Below, one piece after another: positions 22,180 through 32,324 of a stretch of 64,000 nt of DNA; position 1 is the first letter of the stretch, and each line of letters starts with the position of its first letter. Made by a program: the position numbers and the translations under genes. Below the pieces are notes generated by a model, which ran no database searches, was not told where the DNA came from, and saw only the letters and a list, made by a program, of their open reading frames with translations. Source of the DNA: Mycobacterium uberis (lineage in GTDB: Bacteria; Actinomycetota; Actinomycetes; Mycobacteriales; Mycobacteriaceae); NCBI RefSeq assembly GCF_003408705.1, contig NZ_QAYL01000014.1, positions 1 to 64,000 on the forward strand, given 5' to 3'.

Positions 22180-23580
22180 GTGATGCCAACCGACAACGAC
22201 TACTACGTCCTGGTACTTGGTGCCGGGCCGGTTGGACAGAATGCCGCCGATCGGGCCCAGGTCGTGTGCTTGCATGTTGCGCTCGTTAAGCGCGGACTTG
22301 TTTGAGACGAATGTTCCTACCGGTCCTGTGTGCCCAGTAAAGCTTTGCCGTGTACGATGATTACCGTCCTCGATACTTGCCGGGTCGCCGAGACAGGCGA
22401 GGAAGTTAACGGATCGATCGATGTAGCTAGGGCCTTTGGCCGCCGTGACCATTGTGTCAGTAACTAGAACGATACCGGCCAGGTGGACTGAGTGAGGGAA
22501 ACTGATACAACCTGGTCCGTGGCCACGGGCGATTGGACGGTTCACGACGTGTCGCGGTCACCACACCTGGTGGAGGGCAAGTGATGTTCACCGCCCGGCA
22601 TGCGGTTATAGTCTGCACTGGACGCCGGTCCACACTCCCTGACTTGCCTGGTGTTGTCGAAGCTCGACCTTGAATTAGCAGGGAAGCCACCGACAGCAGC
22701 GCCGTCTCAGACCGGCTTGCCATTGTCGGTGCCCGCGGCATAACCGTTGACGCGGCATAGCCGTTGAAATGGTAACGTCCCGACGAGAATTAGATTCGTC
22801 CGTGGTCTTACAGGTTCGAGGACCTCGCTTGCTGCCGTGGGTAGAACCTTTTGCAGGAGAACTCGTTGGTCGCGGACTTATCACTGTGGGCGTGGCTGCG
22901 TGCCTGGGTAGATCGGTTCGGACGTTACGTCGTCCCGACTCCGGTCGGTCAGGTGGTTCTTGAATTGGACGATGACAACGAATTAGATTTTGAAGAAGTA
23001 CTTTTCGTTACAGGTAGGGCGCCGACGATATCGGCTTTGAGACAGTAGGGCTGCACTCGGATGGTTGGCTCCACATCGATGATGCTTGCCGAGTGTAGGC
23101 CGTCTAACATGGCTGGCTTTATATAGTCGGCGACGTCAATCATCGGACGCTGCCGACCTATCTGAGCAAATATCAAGCCTGGATCGCCAGTGTTGCCATC
23201 GGCTCGCGTTGCCAGACGTCGGCTGGATACCGTACCGCGGGGCGTGCACGTGACTACTATCGACCATCACGCGGTACCACAGGCCTTCTTTACGGACTCC
23301 TAAGCCGCCGCAGTAGAACGGACGGTTGAAGAGGCAGGTCACCGGATCAAGACGATAGATGTGGAAATCGTTCCTGTCGTTATTGAGGCCAGGCTGTTCA
23401 TCGACGGATACAGGGGTCAAGCGTGCATGATGGTCGATATCAATCAGGGTCATCTGTTCGGCGTCACATTGGTCGGCCCGGATGTCACCGAGCTGCTGTA
23501 GCACGTCGTGCCGTGCTTTCTGACCAATAGTGATTTGTAGCTGAGGCTTATTGCAGCCTATCGTGATTCGTTCTTTGCGA
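22180..23580 (+). pseudogene. Pyridine nucleotide-disulfide oxidoreductase pseudogene (Rv0794c-like)
   Basis: A flavin disulfide-reductase-type gene in fragments: YYVLVLGAGPVGQNAADRA (FAD P-loop), LHVALVKRGLV, stop, DECSYRSCVPSKALP (redox Cys-x4-Cys pair still present), RHAVIVCTGRRSTLPDLPGV, LLPWVEPFAGELVGRGL (NAD domain), LDFEEVLFVTGRAP, GWLHIDDACRV, GWLYIVGDVNHRTLP (second FAD site), and the dimerisation domain with AGHRIKTIDVEIVPVVI and MMVDINQGHLFGVTLVGPDV. Many stops. Likely the counterpart of Rv0794c. Here it lies on the plus strand, the same strand as the Rv0793-like gene; Rv0794c is annotated on the opposite strand to Rv0793, so a local inversion is possible. Confidence 0.85.
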
Positions 23581-23859
23581 TCTTCTAGGAAACTTGGCTC
23601 ATGTGACAACCAGTTGATGAAGCATACATGAAGACTTTGGGGATCTGATATTGACTCGGAATCTGTTCCAGCACAGAGTAACAGGAGGAAAGACAATGCT
23701 TCGCAGTGCTTACCGGTCGATCCGTCGGTGCGTGAGACGCACGTGTCACCAGAAACTGTATCTGCCCACCGTCATCACGGTGATTTGTCGATCACGACAT
23801 ATGTACGAAGTAGCACTTGCTGGACTAGCCTCGTTTTGTCAGTGATCGGCTTCGGTTGT
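23581..23859. other. Unassigned stretch at a probable rearrangement point
   Basis: Nothing recognised. The gene order jumps here from the Rv079x-like series to a PPE fragment and then to the Rv0729-like series. Confidence 0.4.
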
Positions 23860-24367
23860 TGTCATGGAGTTAACGTTCGACAACGTTTGCAACACACGAA
23901 CGCTATAGAACTCCATCGCTTTACCGTCCTTGTCCCAGTATCCTTAGTATTGCTGATCGAAGTTTGTGATATCCTTATTATGTTGCCCGAGTGCGTTGTC
24001 CAACGCTAAATCCGATGTCCGAGTGCGGTTGTCGGCGATCTCCTGCAGAAGCGCCATCGCACGACACGCATGGATATAGGCTTTACAGCGAAGCATGGTC
24101 TGGTGATGAGTATCAGTAAGCTGATAAGAGAGCGCAATCAGCTACCGCTGAAACCGGGCGGCTGTCACAGCCACCTGTATCGCTAACAGGTCTGACAAGT
24201 GTGGTTGCAGCCCTTTGACCTACTTGCGTGAACGGCACAATAACTGCGGAAAACATCTCCCTAACCACGTCCTCCCACTTCGTGGTGTTGGCGAGTATCA
24301 AATCAAAACCTGGGCCGGTATACATAATTTGATTAGAGTCGATCTCTGGCGGTAGCGGTTCGTTCAT
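23860..24367 (-). pseudogene. PPE family pseudogene (second)
   Basis: From ATG 24367 on the complement: LPPEIDSNQIMYTGPGFDLI, LANTTKWEDVV, the PPE start. A later frame gives AYIHACRAMALLQEIADNRT and LDNALGQHNKDITNFDQQY, stop, GYWDKDGKAMEFYS, which aligns with [34 protein letters not shown] of the family. Beyond about 23860 no similarity is seen. At least one frameshift and one stop. Confidence 0.75.
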
Positions 24368-24569
24368 ATGTCCATCTTTTTTGTTCGTTGTTCCTCTGAT
24401 TCGTAACTACTGTTGCCCCTCGTGCGTTAGTTGTGTTGCTTTCAGGGAGGTTAGGCGGCTTCGTCAGCGATCTGGTCTGCCAGCTCTCGAAGCTTGGCGA
24501 AGCTCGACTCACGCAGCCGGAGCTGTTACCAGAACACGTGGTCGAGATGTCATGAAAGCCAATGCTAGC
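24368..24569. other. Short unassigned region between divergent pseudogenes
   Basis: Complement frames near 24500 read SSFAKLRELADQIADEAA, which looks protein-like but is too short to classify. It could be the end of a small gene upstream of the PPE remnant. Confidence 0.3.
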
Positions 24570-25900
24570 GTAAGGCGACACCCGTGTCGCTTAAAGGCGT
24601 CACCATCGACATTGATGTCGGTAGCATCGCGGTCAAAGTAGGTGGTTGCTGACGAGGACGGTCACGTGACGGTGCGGCAGCAGATTGCCACCAGCTGCAG
24701 GTGCTGGTCCCGACCGGCTTGAATACATCGCCGATCAGGTATAACGGCAGGACCCGTTAGTGGTCCTAAGCTGACTGATTCGGCCTGACATCAAGGCGGT
24801 GGCCGTCGGCGGCCATGGTGCCCACATTGACCGCCGTTGATTCCGTGGACAGGCCTATCATGCTGGGACTGCTGTACGGGTGATAGGCCGGGGTCGGGTG
24901 TCCACCGACTTAGCCTGGCCAGCGCAACCGCTTCCGTTGGTGGGTTAGGCCGCCTAAGTTTGTACACTGGACGGCTGCTGCTGCCCCGAAGCGGTTCGGT
25001 TATTGGACCGTATCAACGGTGACCAACTACGTGCTGGCCGGCCAGGCTGCGATCTAGCCTCTGCCGTCACGGCTCTGCTCCCTTTCCGATGGGGCGGGAT
25101 AGGGCCTGACAGTATGTGCCGACTACGGCGTGACCGTCGACTGTATGCTATGGATGGAGGCGATCGGAGCAACTTCCGGTCAGGTGTACGGGAGTAGTGC
25201 CGTGTTGGCGAGCGGCAGCGTCGGCACTCTGTGCGAACAGATCGTGGCCGGAGCGAACCGCGATGGCGGCGTGCTGATGCAGTGTGGCACCAGCTTTGAT
25301 CGTGTGGACAACCACCCCGGAGTCACAATGTGCGCCCGGCCTGTGGACCATCCCGCACACAACCGCTGGGAAAACCCGGATCGGCGGAGCTAGCAATGCC
25401 GGCCGGTTATTCCTTAGCTGGGTGGATCGGCTTGTCGGATTGGGTGATCCGATTGGCGACTTTGAACAAGCCGATTCGCGTCGGATACCGGCCTGGTCGC
25501 CCCTATGTGCGCGGTGAACTTACGTGGTTACATGATCCGGACCACCGTGCCGCGCTCGACGACTTCGATCTCGAGCACAACGCCGCAGCGGTGTGCCGGG
25601 CCATATATGCTAGGCATCGGACTTCATGTTAGGCATCGGGCTTCGTCGTCCGCTAGCTCATCGAACTGAGTGAGGTGTCGGTGTCGCGCATCGTGGCTGC
25701 CGGCGGCTGTGCTGGGGTGTGGCCTTGGATGCAAGCCATTGCCGACGCGATCGGTCGACCCATGCAGGTGTCCGGAGTGGCCGAGGGAATGGCGTTGAGG
25801 GCTACGTTCGTGGCAGCTGGTCTGGAATTCTTGATCATTGATGCCACCCAAGTTGGTTTCAACCGAAAGCATCGTTGAGCTCCATCCAGCATGGGAAGGC
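24570..25900 (+). pseudogene. xylB: FGGY-type carbohydrate kinase pseudogene (xylulokinase-like)
   Basis: Begins VSLKGVTIDIDVGSIAVKV, the FGGY ATPase start (GIDIGTTSVKA). Further blocks are DRLEYIADQV, VRLLDRINGDQLRAGRPGCD, TWLHDPDHRAALDDFDLEHN and the C-terminal VSRIVAAGGCAGVWPWMQAI, ADAIGRPMQVSGVAEGMALR, the diagnostic GGxxRxxxxxQxxADxxGxPV region. Stops and several frameshifts are present, plus an imperfect 19-bp tandem repeat at 25609-25646. Position before the GNAT and methyltransferase remnants and secY matches Rv0729. Confidence 0.85.
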
Positions 25901-25999
25901 GCGGTCGAGGACCGCTGCCGACGGTTCCTCGAGCTAGCGAACCGGCCTTCTTGTCGCATCTAACCCAGGAGACCTAGTGCGACACCTGAAGCAGCATTC

Positions 26000-26690
26000 A
26001 TGGCTTACGTCATGACCGACTATAATCAGACCGCTGTTCGCCGAGAGATCGCTGACGCTCTGTTGAAGGCGTTGGAACGTCGCCACGAGGTTGCCGACGC
26101 TGTGGTGGAGGCCGACAATAAGCCCACCGCAGTCAAGGCAATCGCCCAGTTGCTCGACACATCGCACCTCGCCGTCGAAACGATAATGAGCATGTCGTTC
26201 GACCAGCTTACCAAAGATTCCCGCAAAAATATCCTTGCCGAGTTGGAAGATTGGAACAAACAGCTGAGCTCTGCTGTCCAGAAGTGTCCGGTAAGCCTGG
26301 GTTCAAGTCTTCAGTTTTGACACTTTTCCGGTGACGAGGACCACGATATCTTCGCTGCCTGCAATGCAGAAATTGGTGCCGCCGGCGACGGGTCTGGTGG
26401 GCCGGCAGCATCGATGACGAGATCCGGGTGGCGTTGGCCCGTGTCCACGACGAAGAGGGCGCGTGGTTCGTGATGGTCGACTCAGGCGCGAAGGTTGGGA
26501 TGGTGTTCGGTGGGCTTGTCAATGGCTAGGTGGATATACGGGTTTGGATTCACCCCGATCATCGAAAGAAGAGTTACGGCACTGCCGTGCTGCGTAAGTC
26601 GCGGTCGGAGATGGCGTACTGCTTCTCTGTCGTGCCGATGATTGTCCGTGCGCCCGCCGCTGACCCGCATAGCCGGGTCACGGCCGACTA
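26000..26690 (+). pseudogene. GNAT-type acetyltransferase pseudogene (Rv0730-like)
   Basis: The N-terminal 100 codons are open (MTDYNQTAVRREIADALLKA, LERRHEVADAVVEA, MSFDQLTKDSRKNILAELED), a helical domain resembling the gyrase A tail. The second half is broken across frames: DDEIR, VHDEEGAWFVMVDSGAKVGM, VFGGLVNG, stop, VDIRVWIHPDHRKKSYGTAV, LRKSRSEMAY. The HPDHRxxGYGTAxLR part is the acetyl-CoA loop of GNAT enzymes. One or more frameshifts near 26310 and 26400 plus a stop at about 26527. Matches Rv0730 in place. Confidence 0.75.
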
Positions 26691-26709
26691 AGAGCCGGTT
26701 TCCTGTTAG

Positions 26710-27690
26710 CTAACGCCGATCTTCTGTTCCTATCTCAGCGTTGCAAGCAACCCTGACAACATTGCGGAACCGGGTCATCTCATCGTCGTCAGAGAAGATG
26801 CGGCCGCAATCGGTGAGTAGATCCCACCCTAGCCTGACAATCACCCGCCAGCTTCGATTGGCGAGGTAATCAACGACATTGCTGTGCTTCCCGTCAAAGA
26901 CATAGTCAGGATAGGTCGATGTTGCAGCCCAACTTGACCCACAGCTGGTTGAATTACTGCGCGCACTGTGACAGCGTCGCACCCAAATCCGGATGGTATT
27001 CAGTGGCCAGCATGTCCCCGGGCGCGTTGAGTGCGATGATGTTGTCGAAGAGCTGGTTCTGAGCTTCCGGTGGAAGATACATAAGCAAGCTTTCCGCGCT
27101 CTACGATGTTGGCTTCGTATCGTGGAATCCACTGCGGTGCAACGATGTTCGCCGGTCTTCTCGCAGATCGACGCTGGCTGTTCGCCGGCAGGCGGCCGGT
27201 GCAACAGCGAGCGCTGACAACCTGGCACTCTTAAATTCGATAACCTGGGGTTGATCCACTTTAATAGACCACAGTGCCTTATGGTCATGGTAGTCGATAA
27301 GGTCAGGAGCCGAGGCTTGCGGCTAGCGTCACCGACTGGTGGATACCGTCGCGGGCGGCGTCGAGGAAGAATAGTCAAAGAAGTGGATGCGCACCGCGAT
27401 TGAATCGGTTTCCATCCGCAGGCCTCGCTCACTGCACTTGTCAACCTCGCTGCCTGATTTCTGAACCGCTTTGTGGGCGGATGTCACCGTCAACCATACG
27501 AGTGAAAAAACTGGGGTCGACCGGACGCACCAATGGCGCCGCCAACGGATCATTAATGATCGGGTCGAGTTCTGCGCTAGCCAGCGCATGGGTAGCCGCG
27601 ACCATCGGCGCCGTAGCGTCGACGCTCGAGGCTAGATCCCAGGCTGCCCTGCCCAGTACATGTCGTGGTGCTCCTGGTTCAGCTCAGCGC
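26710..27690 (-). pseudogene. Leucine carboxyl methyltransferase-like (SAM) pseudogene (Rv0731c-like)
   Basis: The complement start near 27650 reads [50 protein letters not shown], typical of the mycobacterial Ppm1/YktD methyltransferases. Later blocks are MAVRTHFFDYFFLDA-like (27440-27380), a GTVVY-x6-G remnant of the SAM loop, and DYVFDGKHSNVVDYLANRSW and RVIVRLGWDLL near the end. Several frameshifts. Corresponds to Rv0731c, which precedes secY. Confidence 0.8.
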
Positions 27691-28121
27691 ATATATAGTT
27701 CACGTTACCGAACGGGTCGTTGCTGTCGATCGATGGCAGTCGTTAGGTGACGAGGTCGGTGATACGTTCACTAAAACTAATGTTCGCCAGCTTTATATTA
27801 TAGCTAATATAATTATATAGCTAAGATTTTACGTATAATTATATAGCTAAGATTTTACGCCTGTTGACTGGCAGGGTGCTGCGAAGTGATCTTGGAACAT
27901 TTGGTGGCCTTACAAGCTTGGTTCGCGGGGTTTCCCGGCGGCCCGCAAAGGGGCTTGTGTAGATAAGCTGTTAGTCTCGTACACGATTTGACGGGCGACG
28001 CCGTATGTCCTGCCTGTGGGTATGGGACGCGAGACGCAGGATAGCCCCAGGAAATCGATGTCAACCGGACCAGCCCGGTTGACATGCCGCGAAAAGAGTT
28101 CGGCTGCGCAGGAGGGTTAGA
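27691..28121. other. secY upstream region with AT-rich repeat
   Basis: About 430 bp without a gene. It holds a strongly AT-rich segment (27786-27859) containing a tandem repeat, described separately. Sequence closer to secY returns to normal composition and ends in a good ribosome site (GCAGGAGGG at about 28108-28116). In other mycobacteria the spc operon genes lie further upstream of secY, so this region may supply a local promoter. Confidence 0.5.
27808..27859. repeat. Perfect 26-bp AT-rich tandem repeat
   Basis: Two identical 26-bp units (TATAATTATATAGCTAAGAT and six more bases) at 27808-27833 and 27834-27859. A partial, near-palindromic third segment (TAGCTAATATAATTATATAGCTA, 27801-27823, quoted here only for shape) precedes them and overlaps the first unit. 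The block stands out sharply from the GC-richer surroundings. Confidence 0.95.
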
Positions 28122-29447
28122 GTGTTCTCGGCTTTCATCTCGTCGCTGCGGACAGTCGATCTAAGGCGGAAGATCCTTTTCACGCTGGTCATCGTCGTGC
28201 TTTATCGCGTTGGTGCGGCACTGCCATCCCCGGGCGTCAATTACCAGCATGTGCAGCAGTGCATCAAAGAGGCCACTGGTGGCGAAGCTGGGCGAATTTA
28301 CTCGCTGATCAACCTGTTCTCCGGCGGGGCGTTGCTGAAACTCACGGTGTTCGCGGTGGGGGTGATGCCCTATATCACCGCCAGTATCATCGTGCAGCTG
28401 CTGACCGTGGTAATCCCACGCTTTGAACAACTGCGCAAGGAAGGTCAAGCGGGTCAAGCGAAAATGACGCAGTACACCCGTTACCTGGCCATCGCACTGG
28501 CCCTCCTGCAAGCTACCAGCATCGTGGCGCTGGCGGCCAATGGCGGGCTGCTGCAGGGCTGCCAGGAGGACATCATCTCCGACCAGAGCATCTTCAGTCT
28601 AGTCGTCATCGTGCTGGTGATGACGGGCGGTGCGGCGCTAGTGATGTGGATGGGGGAGCTGATTACTGAACGTGGTATCGGCAATGGCATGTCGCTGTTG
28701 ATCTTCGTCGGTATCGCTGCCCGCATTCCCGCTGAGGGTAAACAGATCCTCGATAGCCGGGGCGGGGTCATCTTCGCCTCTGTCTGCCTGGCTGCTTTGA
28801 CCATCATCGTCGGTGTGGTTTTCGTTGAACAGGGTCAGCGCCGGATCCCGGTGCAATATGCCAAGCGTATGGTAGGTCGGCGGATGTACGGTGGGACCTC
28901 GACGTACCTGCCGCTTAAGGTCAACCAGGCCGGCGTTATTCCGGTCATTTTCGCGTCCTCGTTGATCTACATTCCGCATCTGATCACCCAGCTGGTCCGT
29001 AGCGGCAGTGGTGGTGTAGGTAACAGCTGGTGGGACAAATTCGTCGGTACGTACCTATCGGACCCGGCCGATCCTGTTTATATCAGTATCTACTTCGGGC
29101 TCATTATCTTCTTTACCTATTTCTATGTATCAGTGACATTCAATCCCGACGAACGTGCCGATGAAATGAAGAAGTTCGGCGGCTTCGTTCCTGGTGTTCG
29201 ACCGGGGCGGCCGACGGCCGACCATTTGCGTTATGTACTTAGCCGAATTACGCTGCCGGGCTCGATTTATCTTGGTGCGATCGCTGTGTTGCCCAACCTA
29301 TTTCTGCAGATCGGTGATGGCAGCGCAGTCCAGAATTTACCGTTCGGGGGTACGGCAGTGCTGATCATGATCGGGGTCGGATTGGATACGGTCAAGCAGA
29401 TCGAGAGTCAGCTGATGCAGCGCAACTATGAAGGGTTCCTGAAGTGA
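28122..29447 (+). CDS. secY: Preprotein translocase subunit SecY
   Basis: Channel subunit of the SecYEG translocon in the inner membrane. 441 residues with about ten hydrophobic helices, beginning [20 protein letters not shown] and TM1 just after. The plug and TM2 region [20 protein letters not shown], the [15 protein letters not shown] segment, the cytosolic loop [20 protein letters not shown] and the C-terminal QRNYEGFLK are all canonical. GTG start after GCAGGAGGG. The stop overlaps the adk start (GTGA, 29444-29447), the usual mycobacterial secY-adk coupling. Confidence 0.97.
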   Translation: MFSAFISSLRTVDLRRKILFTLVIVVLYRVGAALPSPGVNYQHVQQCIKEATGGEAGRIYSLINLFSGGALLKLTVFAVGVMPYITASIIVQLLTVVIPRFEQLRKEGQAGQAKMTQYTRYLAIALALLQATSIVALAANGGLLQGCQEDIISDQSIFSLVVIVLVMTGGAALVMWMGELITERGIGNGMSLLIFVGIAARIPAEGKQILDSRGGVIFASVCLAALTIIVGVVFVEQGQRRIPVQYAKRMVGRRMYGGTSTYLPLKVNQAGVIPVIFASSLIYIPHLITQLVRSGSGGVGNSWWDKFVGTYLSDPADPVYISIYFGLIIFFTYFYVSVTFNPDERADEMKKFGGFVPGVRPGRPTADHLRYVLSRITLPGSIYLGAIAVLPNLFLQIGDGSAVQNLPFGGTAVLIMIGVGLDTVKQIESQLMQRNYEGFLK

Positions 29448-29989
29448 GAGTTGTTTTGCTGGGACCGCCGGGGGCAGGCAAGGGCACGCAAGCCCAACGG
29501 CTCGCAGAAAAGCTTGGTATCCCGCAGATTTCCACCGGTGAATTGTTCCGGCGCAACATCGAGGAAGGCACCAAACTTGGGTGCGAGGTCAAGCGCTACT
29601 TGGACGTCGGCGACTTGGTGCCCTCCGATCTGACCAATCAACTGGTGGGCAACCGGCTGAGCAAACCGGACGCGGCCGACGGCTTTATCTTGGACGGGTT
29701 TCCGCGTTCGCTCGAGCAAGCTGAGGCGCTGCATGAGATGCTAGCACACCGGGGTGCCGATATTGATGCTGTGCTGGAGTTTCGCGTGTCGCAGGAGGTA
29801 TTGCTGGAGCGGCTCAAAGGACGGGGTCGCGCCGATGACACCGACGACATCATCATCAATCGGATGAATGTCTACCGTGACGAGACTGCGCCGCTGCTGG
29901 AGTACTACAGCAGCGCATTAAAGACTGTTGACGCCATCGGCACCATGGATGAAGTGTTCGCCCGCGCGCTGCATGCTCTGGGAAAGTAG
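29444..29989 (+). CDS. adk: Adenylate kinase
   Basis: Interconverts ATP plus AMP and two ADP. 181 residues, the short-LID form without zinc-binding Cys, as in M. tuberculosis. Walker [10 protein letters not shown] (residues 7-15), the AMP-binding stretch [22 protein letters not shown], and the LID with [19 protein letters not shown] start overlapping the secY stop by 4 bp. map follows 10 bp later. Confidence 0.97.
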   Translation: MRVVLLGPPGAGKGTQAQRLAEKLGIPQISTGELFRRNIEEGTKLGCEVKRYLDVGDLVPSDLTNQLVGNRLSKPDAADGFILDGFPRSLEQAEALHEMLAHRGADIDAVLEFRVSQEVLLERLKGRGRADDTDDIIINRMNVYRDETAPLLEYYSSALKTVDAIGTMDEVFARALHALGK

Positions 29990-29999
29990 GAAAGCGTCT

Positions 30000-30800
30000 G
30001 TGGGTGCGTTAACGTGGCTGCGCAGTCGTAGAATCGTGCCGCAGCGCAGTGCCGGCGAACTTGACGCGATGGCCGCAGCCGGTGCAGTGGTAGCGGCCGC
30101 ATTGCAGGCGGTCCAGGCCACCGCAGGCCCTGGGATGTCGAGTCTGAGTCTAGACGAAATCGCCGAGTCGGTGATTCGCGAAGCTGGTGCTACCCCATCC
30201 TTCCTCGGTTACCATGGCTACCCCGCTACGATCTGCGCATCGATCAATGATCGGGTGGTCCATGGAATTCCCTCTGCTACTGAGATTCTCGCACCCGGTG
30301 ACTTAGTGTCGATCGACTGCGGTGCGGTACTGGAAGGTTGGCACGGTGATGCGGCGATCACCTTTGGGGTGGGTACTCTCACTGCCGTCGATGAAGCCCT
30401 GTCGCAAGCTACCAGAGAATCGCTGGACATTGGCATCGCAGCGATGATTGTCGGCAATCGTTTGACCGACGTGGCGCATGCCATCGAAATGAGTGCCCGT
30501 GCGGCCGAAATCCGATATCGACTTGCGTTTGGGATCGTGCAAGGGTACGGCGGCCATGGCATCGGCCGACACATGCATATGGATCCGCTTCTGCCCAACG
30601 AAGGCGCTCCTGGGCGCGGCCCGCTGTTGGCGCCTGGCTCGGTATTGGCCATCGAACCGATGTTGACGCTTGGCGCCGGCGAAACGATCGTGCTCGACGA
30701 CGGGTGGACTGTAACCACTGCCGACGGTTCGCGAGCGGCTCATTGGGAGCACACTGTCGCCGTCACTGAGGATGGACCTCGCATTCTGACTCTGGCATGA
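30000..30800 (+). CDS. map: Methionine aminopeptidase, type I
   Basis: Removes the initiator Met from nascent proteins; cytosolic, binuclear metal. The GTG at 30000, preceded by GTAGGAAAG, gives 266 residues starting [20 protein letters not shown], the length of M. tuberculosis MapA (Rv0734). The longer open frame back to 29928 overlaps adk and is unlikely. Metal ligands sit in [15 protein letters not shown] (two Asp), [10 protein letters not shown] (His), IEPML (Glu) and HWEHTVAVT (Glu). Third gene of the secY-adk-map cluster. Confidence 0.95.
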   Translation: MGALTWLRSRRIVPQRSAGELDAMAAAGAVVAAALQAVQATAGPGMSSLSLDEIAESVIREAGATPSFLGYHGYPATICASINDRVVHGIPSATEILAPGDLVSIDCGAVLEGWHGDAAITFGVGTLTAVDEALSQATRESLDIGIAAMIVGNRLTDVAHAIEMSARAAEIRYRLAFGIVQGYGGHGIGRHMHMDPLLPNEGAPGRGPLLAPGSVLAIEPMLTLGAGETIVLDDGWTVTTADGSRAAHWEHTVAVTEDGPRILTLA

Positions 30801-30847
30801 CTGAGTGCGGCGCACACGTACTCTGGTGAATCTTCCCTGAGGGGCCG

Positions 30848-30875
30848 TGAACTAAACACCTACTTGACTCGTGTC
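30848..30875 (+). promoter_or_regulatory. SigL-type promoter in front of sigL
   Basis: TGAACT (30848-30853), 16 bases, CGTGTC (30870-30875). The published M. tuberculosis SigL consensus as I remember it is TGAACC-N16-CGTgtc; this differs in one base and has the exact spacing. The -10 hexamer ends 19 bp before the sigL GTG. This predicts that SigL drives its own gene, as known in M. tuberculosis. Confidence 0.75.
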
Positions 30876-30894
30876 AGTAGGCGGAGGGGATTGA

Positions 30895-31425
30895 GTGACT
30901 CGCATTGCCGACACCGCGGCTGCAGAAGCTGCTCTAATGAAGGCGCTCTACGATGAGCATGCCGCTGTATTATGGCGCTATGCGATGCGGTTGACAGGGG
31001 ATGCGAGCCAAGCCGAGGACGTGGTCCAAGAGACACTGTTGCGAGCCTGGCAACATCCCGAAGTGATCGGTGACACAGAGCGTTCGGCGCGGGCGTGGAT
31101 GTTCACTGTTGCTCGCCACATGATCATCGACGACCGACGCAGTGCTCGTTTCCGCAACATTGTCGGTTCGATTGACGAGCTAGGTGTGCTTGAACAGTCT
31201 TCGCCAGACGAGGTGGATGTGGCGCTGGAACGGCTGCTGATCGGTGATGCGCTGGCCCAATTGTCCGTCGAGCATCGGGCTGTCATCGAGCGGTCCTACT
31301 ACCGTGGATGGACCACCGCGCAGATAGCTACAGACCTCGGGATTGCCGAAGGAACAGTTAAGTCGCGATTACACTATGCAGTGCGGGCCTTGCGGCTCAC
31401 TCTGCAGGAACTTGGAGTTACATGA
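30895..31425 (+). CDS. sigL: ECF RNA polymerase sigma factor SigL
   Basis: Group 4 (ECF) sigma factor linked in M. tuberculosis to cell-envelope and polyketide genes. 176 residues, GTG start. Region 2: LWRYAMRLTGDASQAEDVVQ, ETLLRAWQHP, FTVARHMIIDDRR. Region 4: LSVEHRAVIERSYYRGWTTA and the helix-turn-helix IATDLGIAEGTVKSRLHYAV. Uninterrupted. It follows map by 95 bp with its own promoter, and its anti-sigma gene rslA is next. I recall M. leprae as having very few working sigma factors, so an intact sigL is notable. Confidence 0.94.
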   Translation: MTRIADTAAAEAALMKALYDEHAAVLWRYAMRLTGDASQAEDVVQETLLRAWQHPEVIGDTERSARAWMFTVARHMIIDDRRSARFRNIVGSIDELGVLEQSSPDEVDVALERLLIGDALAQLSVEHRAVIERSYYRGWTTAQIATDLGIAEGTVKSRLHYAVRALRLTLQELGVT

Positions 31426-31506
31426 TGACGCCGCAGGGATTTATTTCGAGTCTCATCCGGGTGGTCATCAGCTCCGGATACTTGAGGATGACAGGAACTG
31501 GATGAT

Positions 31507-32274
31507 ATGAAGGAGCCGCTACGTAGCGTCGGTCCACCGGGCAACACCAAGCTATCTAATTTGACGATGGATGACAGTCACCACTACGCAATGTGGGATG
31601 CCGCCTATGTGTTGGGATCGCTTTCTGCGACCGACCGCAGCGAATTCGAGTCACACCTGGTCGACTGTCCCGCATGTCGGCAAGCGGTCACCGAGCTCAG
31701 TGGAATGCCGGCCCTACTTTCGCAGTTCAACCGCGACGATGTGGCAGCGATCGGGGAGTCAAGCAGCAACACTGGTGCTGCGCAGGCTACCGCTGAGATG
31801 TCGCCGGAGTTATTGTCCTCGTTGTTGGCCACGGTGCGTTGGCGCCGCCGCCGCACCCGCCTAACGACCTGGGTGGTATCGACCGCGGCGGCTGTCGCAC
31901 TCGGGGGTAGTGTGTTCTTAGGTGTTCAGGGGCATTCCGTGACAGCATCGCAGCAAGTGATGGCGTCTGCGAAACCGATGGCGCAAGTCGGGACGAATCT
32001 ATTGGTCTCCACGGTGTCGCTGAACAGCCAAAATTGGGGGACGTTCATCAACCTACGCTGCGTGTGCCTGGCTTCGCCCCATGCGCACCACGACACACTG
32101 GCGCTGGTGGTGGTGGGCCGCAACAGCAGCCAAACTCGGTTGGCGACCTGGGTGGCCGAACCTGGCCACACTGCGACACCTGCTGGGAGCATCTCGATGC
32201 CGCTTGAACAGATCGCCGCCATCCAAGTGGTTGCTGCTGATAGCGGCCAGGTCCTGCTGCAGCGTTCGCTCTAA
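31507..32274 (+). CDS. rslA: Zinc anti-sigma factor RslA
   Basis: Membrane anti-sigma factor holding SigL inactive until oxidation or another signal. 255 residues, near the M. tuberculosis length. The zinc motif is H-x3-C-x2-C in HLVDCPACRQAV (about residues 55-66), within MWDAAYVLGSLSATDRSEFE. One membrane segment lies at about 124-144 (TTWVVSTAAAVALGGSVFLG). The C-terminal exported domain contains TFINLRCVCLASP and ATWVAEPGHTATPAGSISMP. ATG start, 81 bp after sigL. In relatives sigL and rslA sit closer, so an upstream start cannot be excluded, but none is obvious. Confidence 0.93.
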   Translation: MKEPLRSVGPPGNTKLSNLTMDDSHHYAMWDAAYVLGSLSATDRSEFESHLVDCPACRQAVTELSGMPALLSQFNRDDVAAIGESSSNTGAAQATAEMSPELLSSLLATVRWRRRRTRLTTWVVSTAAAVALGGSVFLGVQGHSVTASQQVMASAKPMAQVGTNLLVSTVSLNSQNWGTFINLRCVCLASPHAHHDTLALVVVGRNSSQTRLATWVAEPGHTATPAGSISMPLEQIAAIQVVAADSGQVLLQRSL

Positions 32275-32281
32275 TTCCGCC

Positions 32282-32310
32282 CAGGCGAGTAAAAGGAAGT
32301 CACTCGCCTG
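32282..32310 (+). terminator. Hairpin after rslA, terminator-like
   Basis: CAGGCGAGT (32282-32290) and ACTCGCCTG (32302-32310) form a perfect 9-bp stem with an 11-nt loop, 8 bp past the rslA stop. No U-run follows, so it would be a mycobacterial non-canonical terminator or 3' end stabiliser. Confidence 0.5.
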
Positions 32311-32324
32311 TCGTGTTACAGGCA

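Noticed and set aside
27786-27859. Replication origin or DnaA-box cluster in the AT-rich repeat
   Set aside because: No TTGTCCACA-like DnaA boxes and no dnaA/dnaN neighbours; the context is secY.
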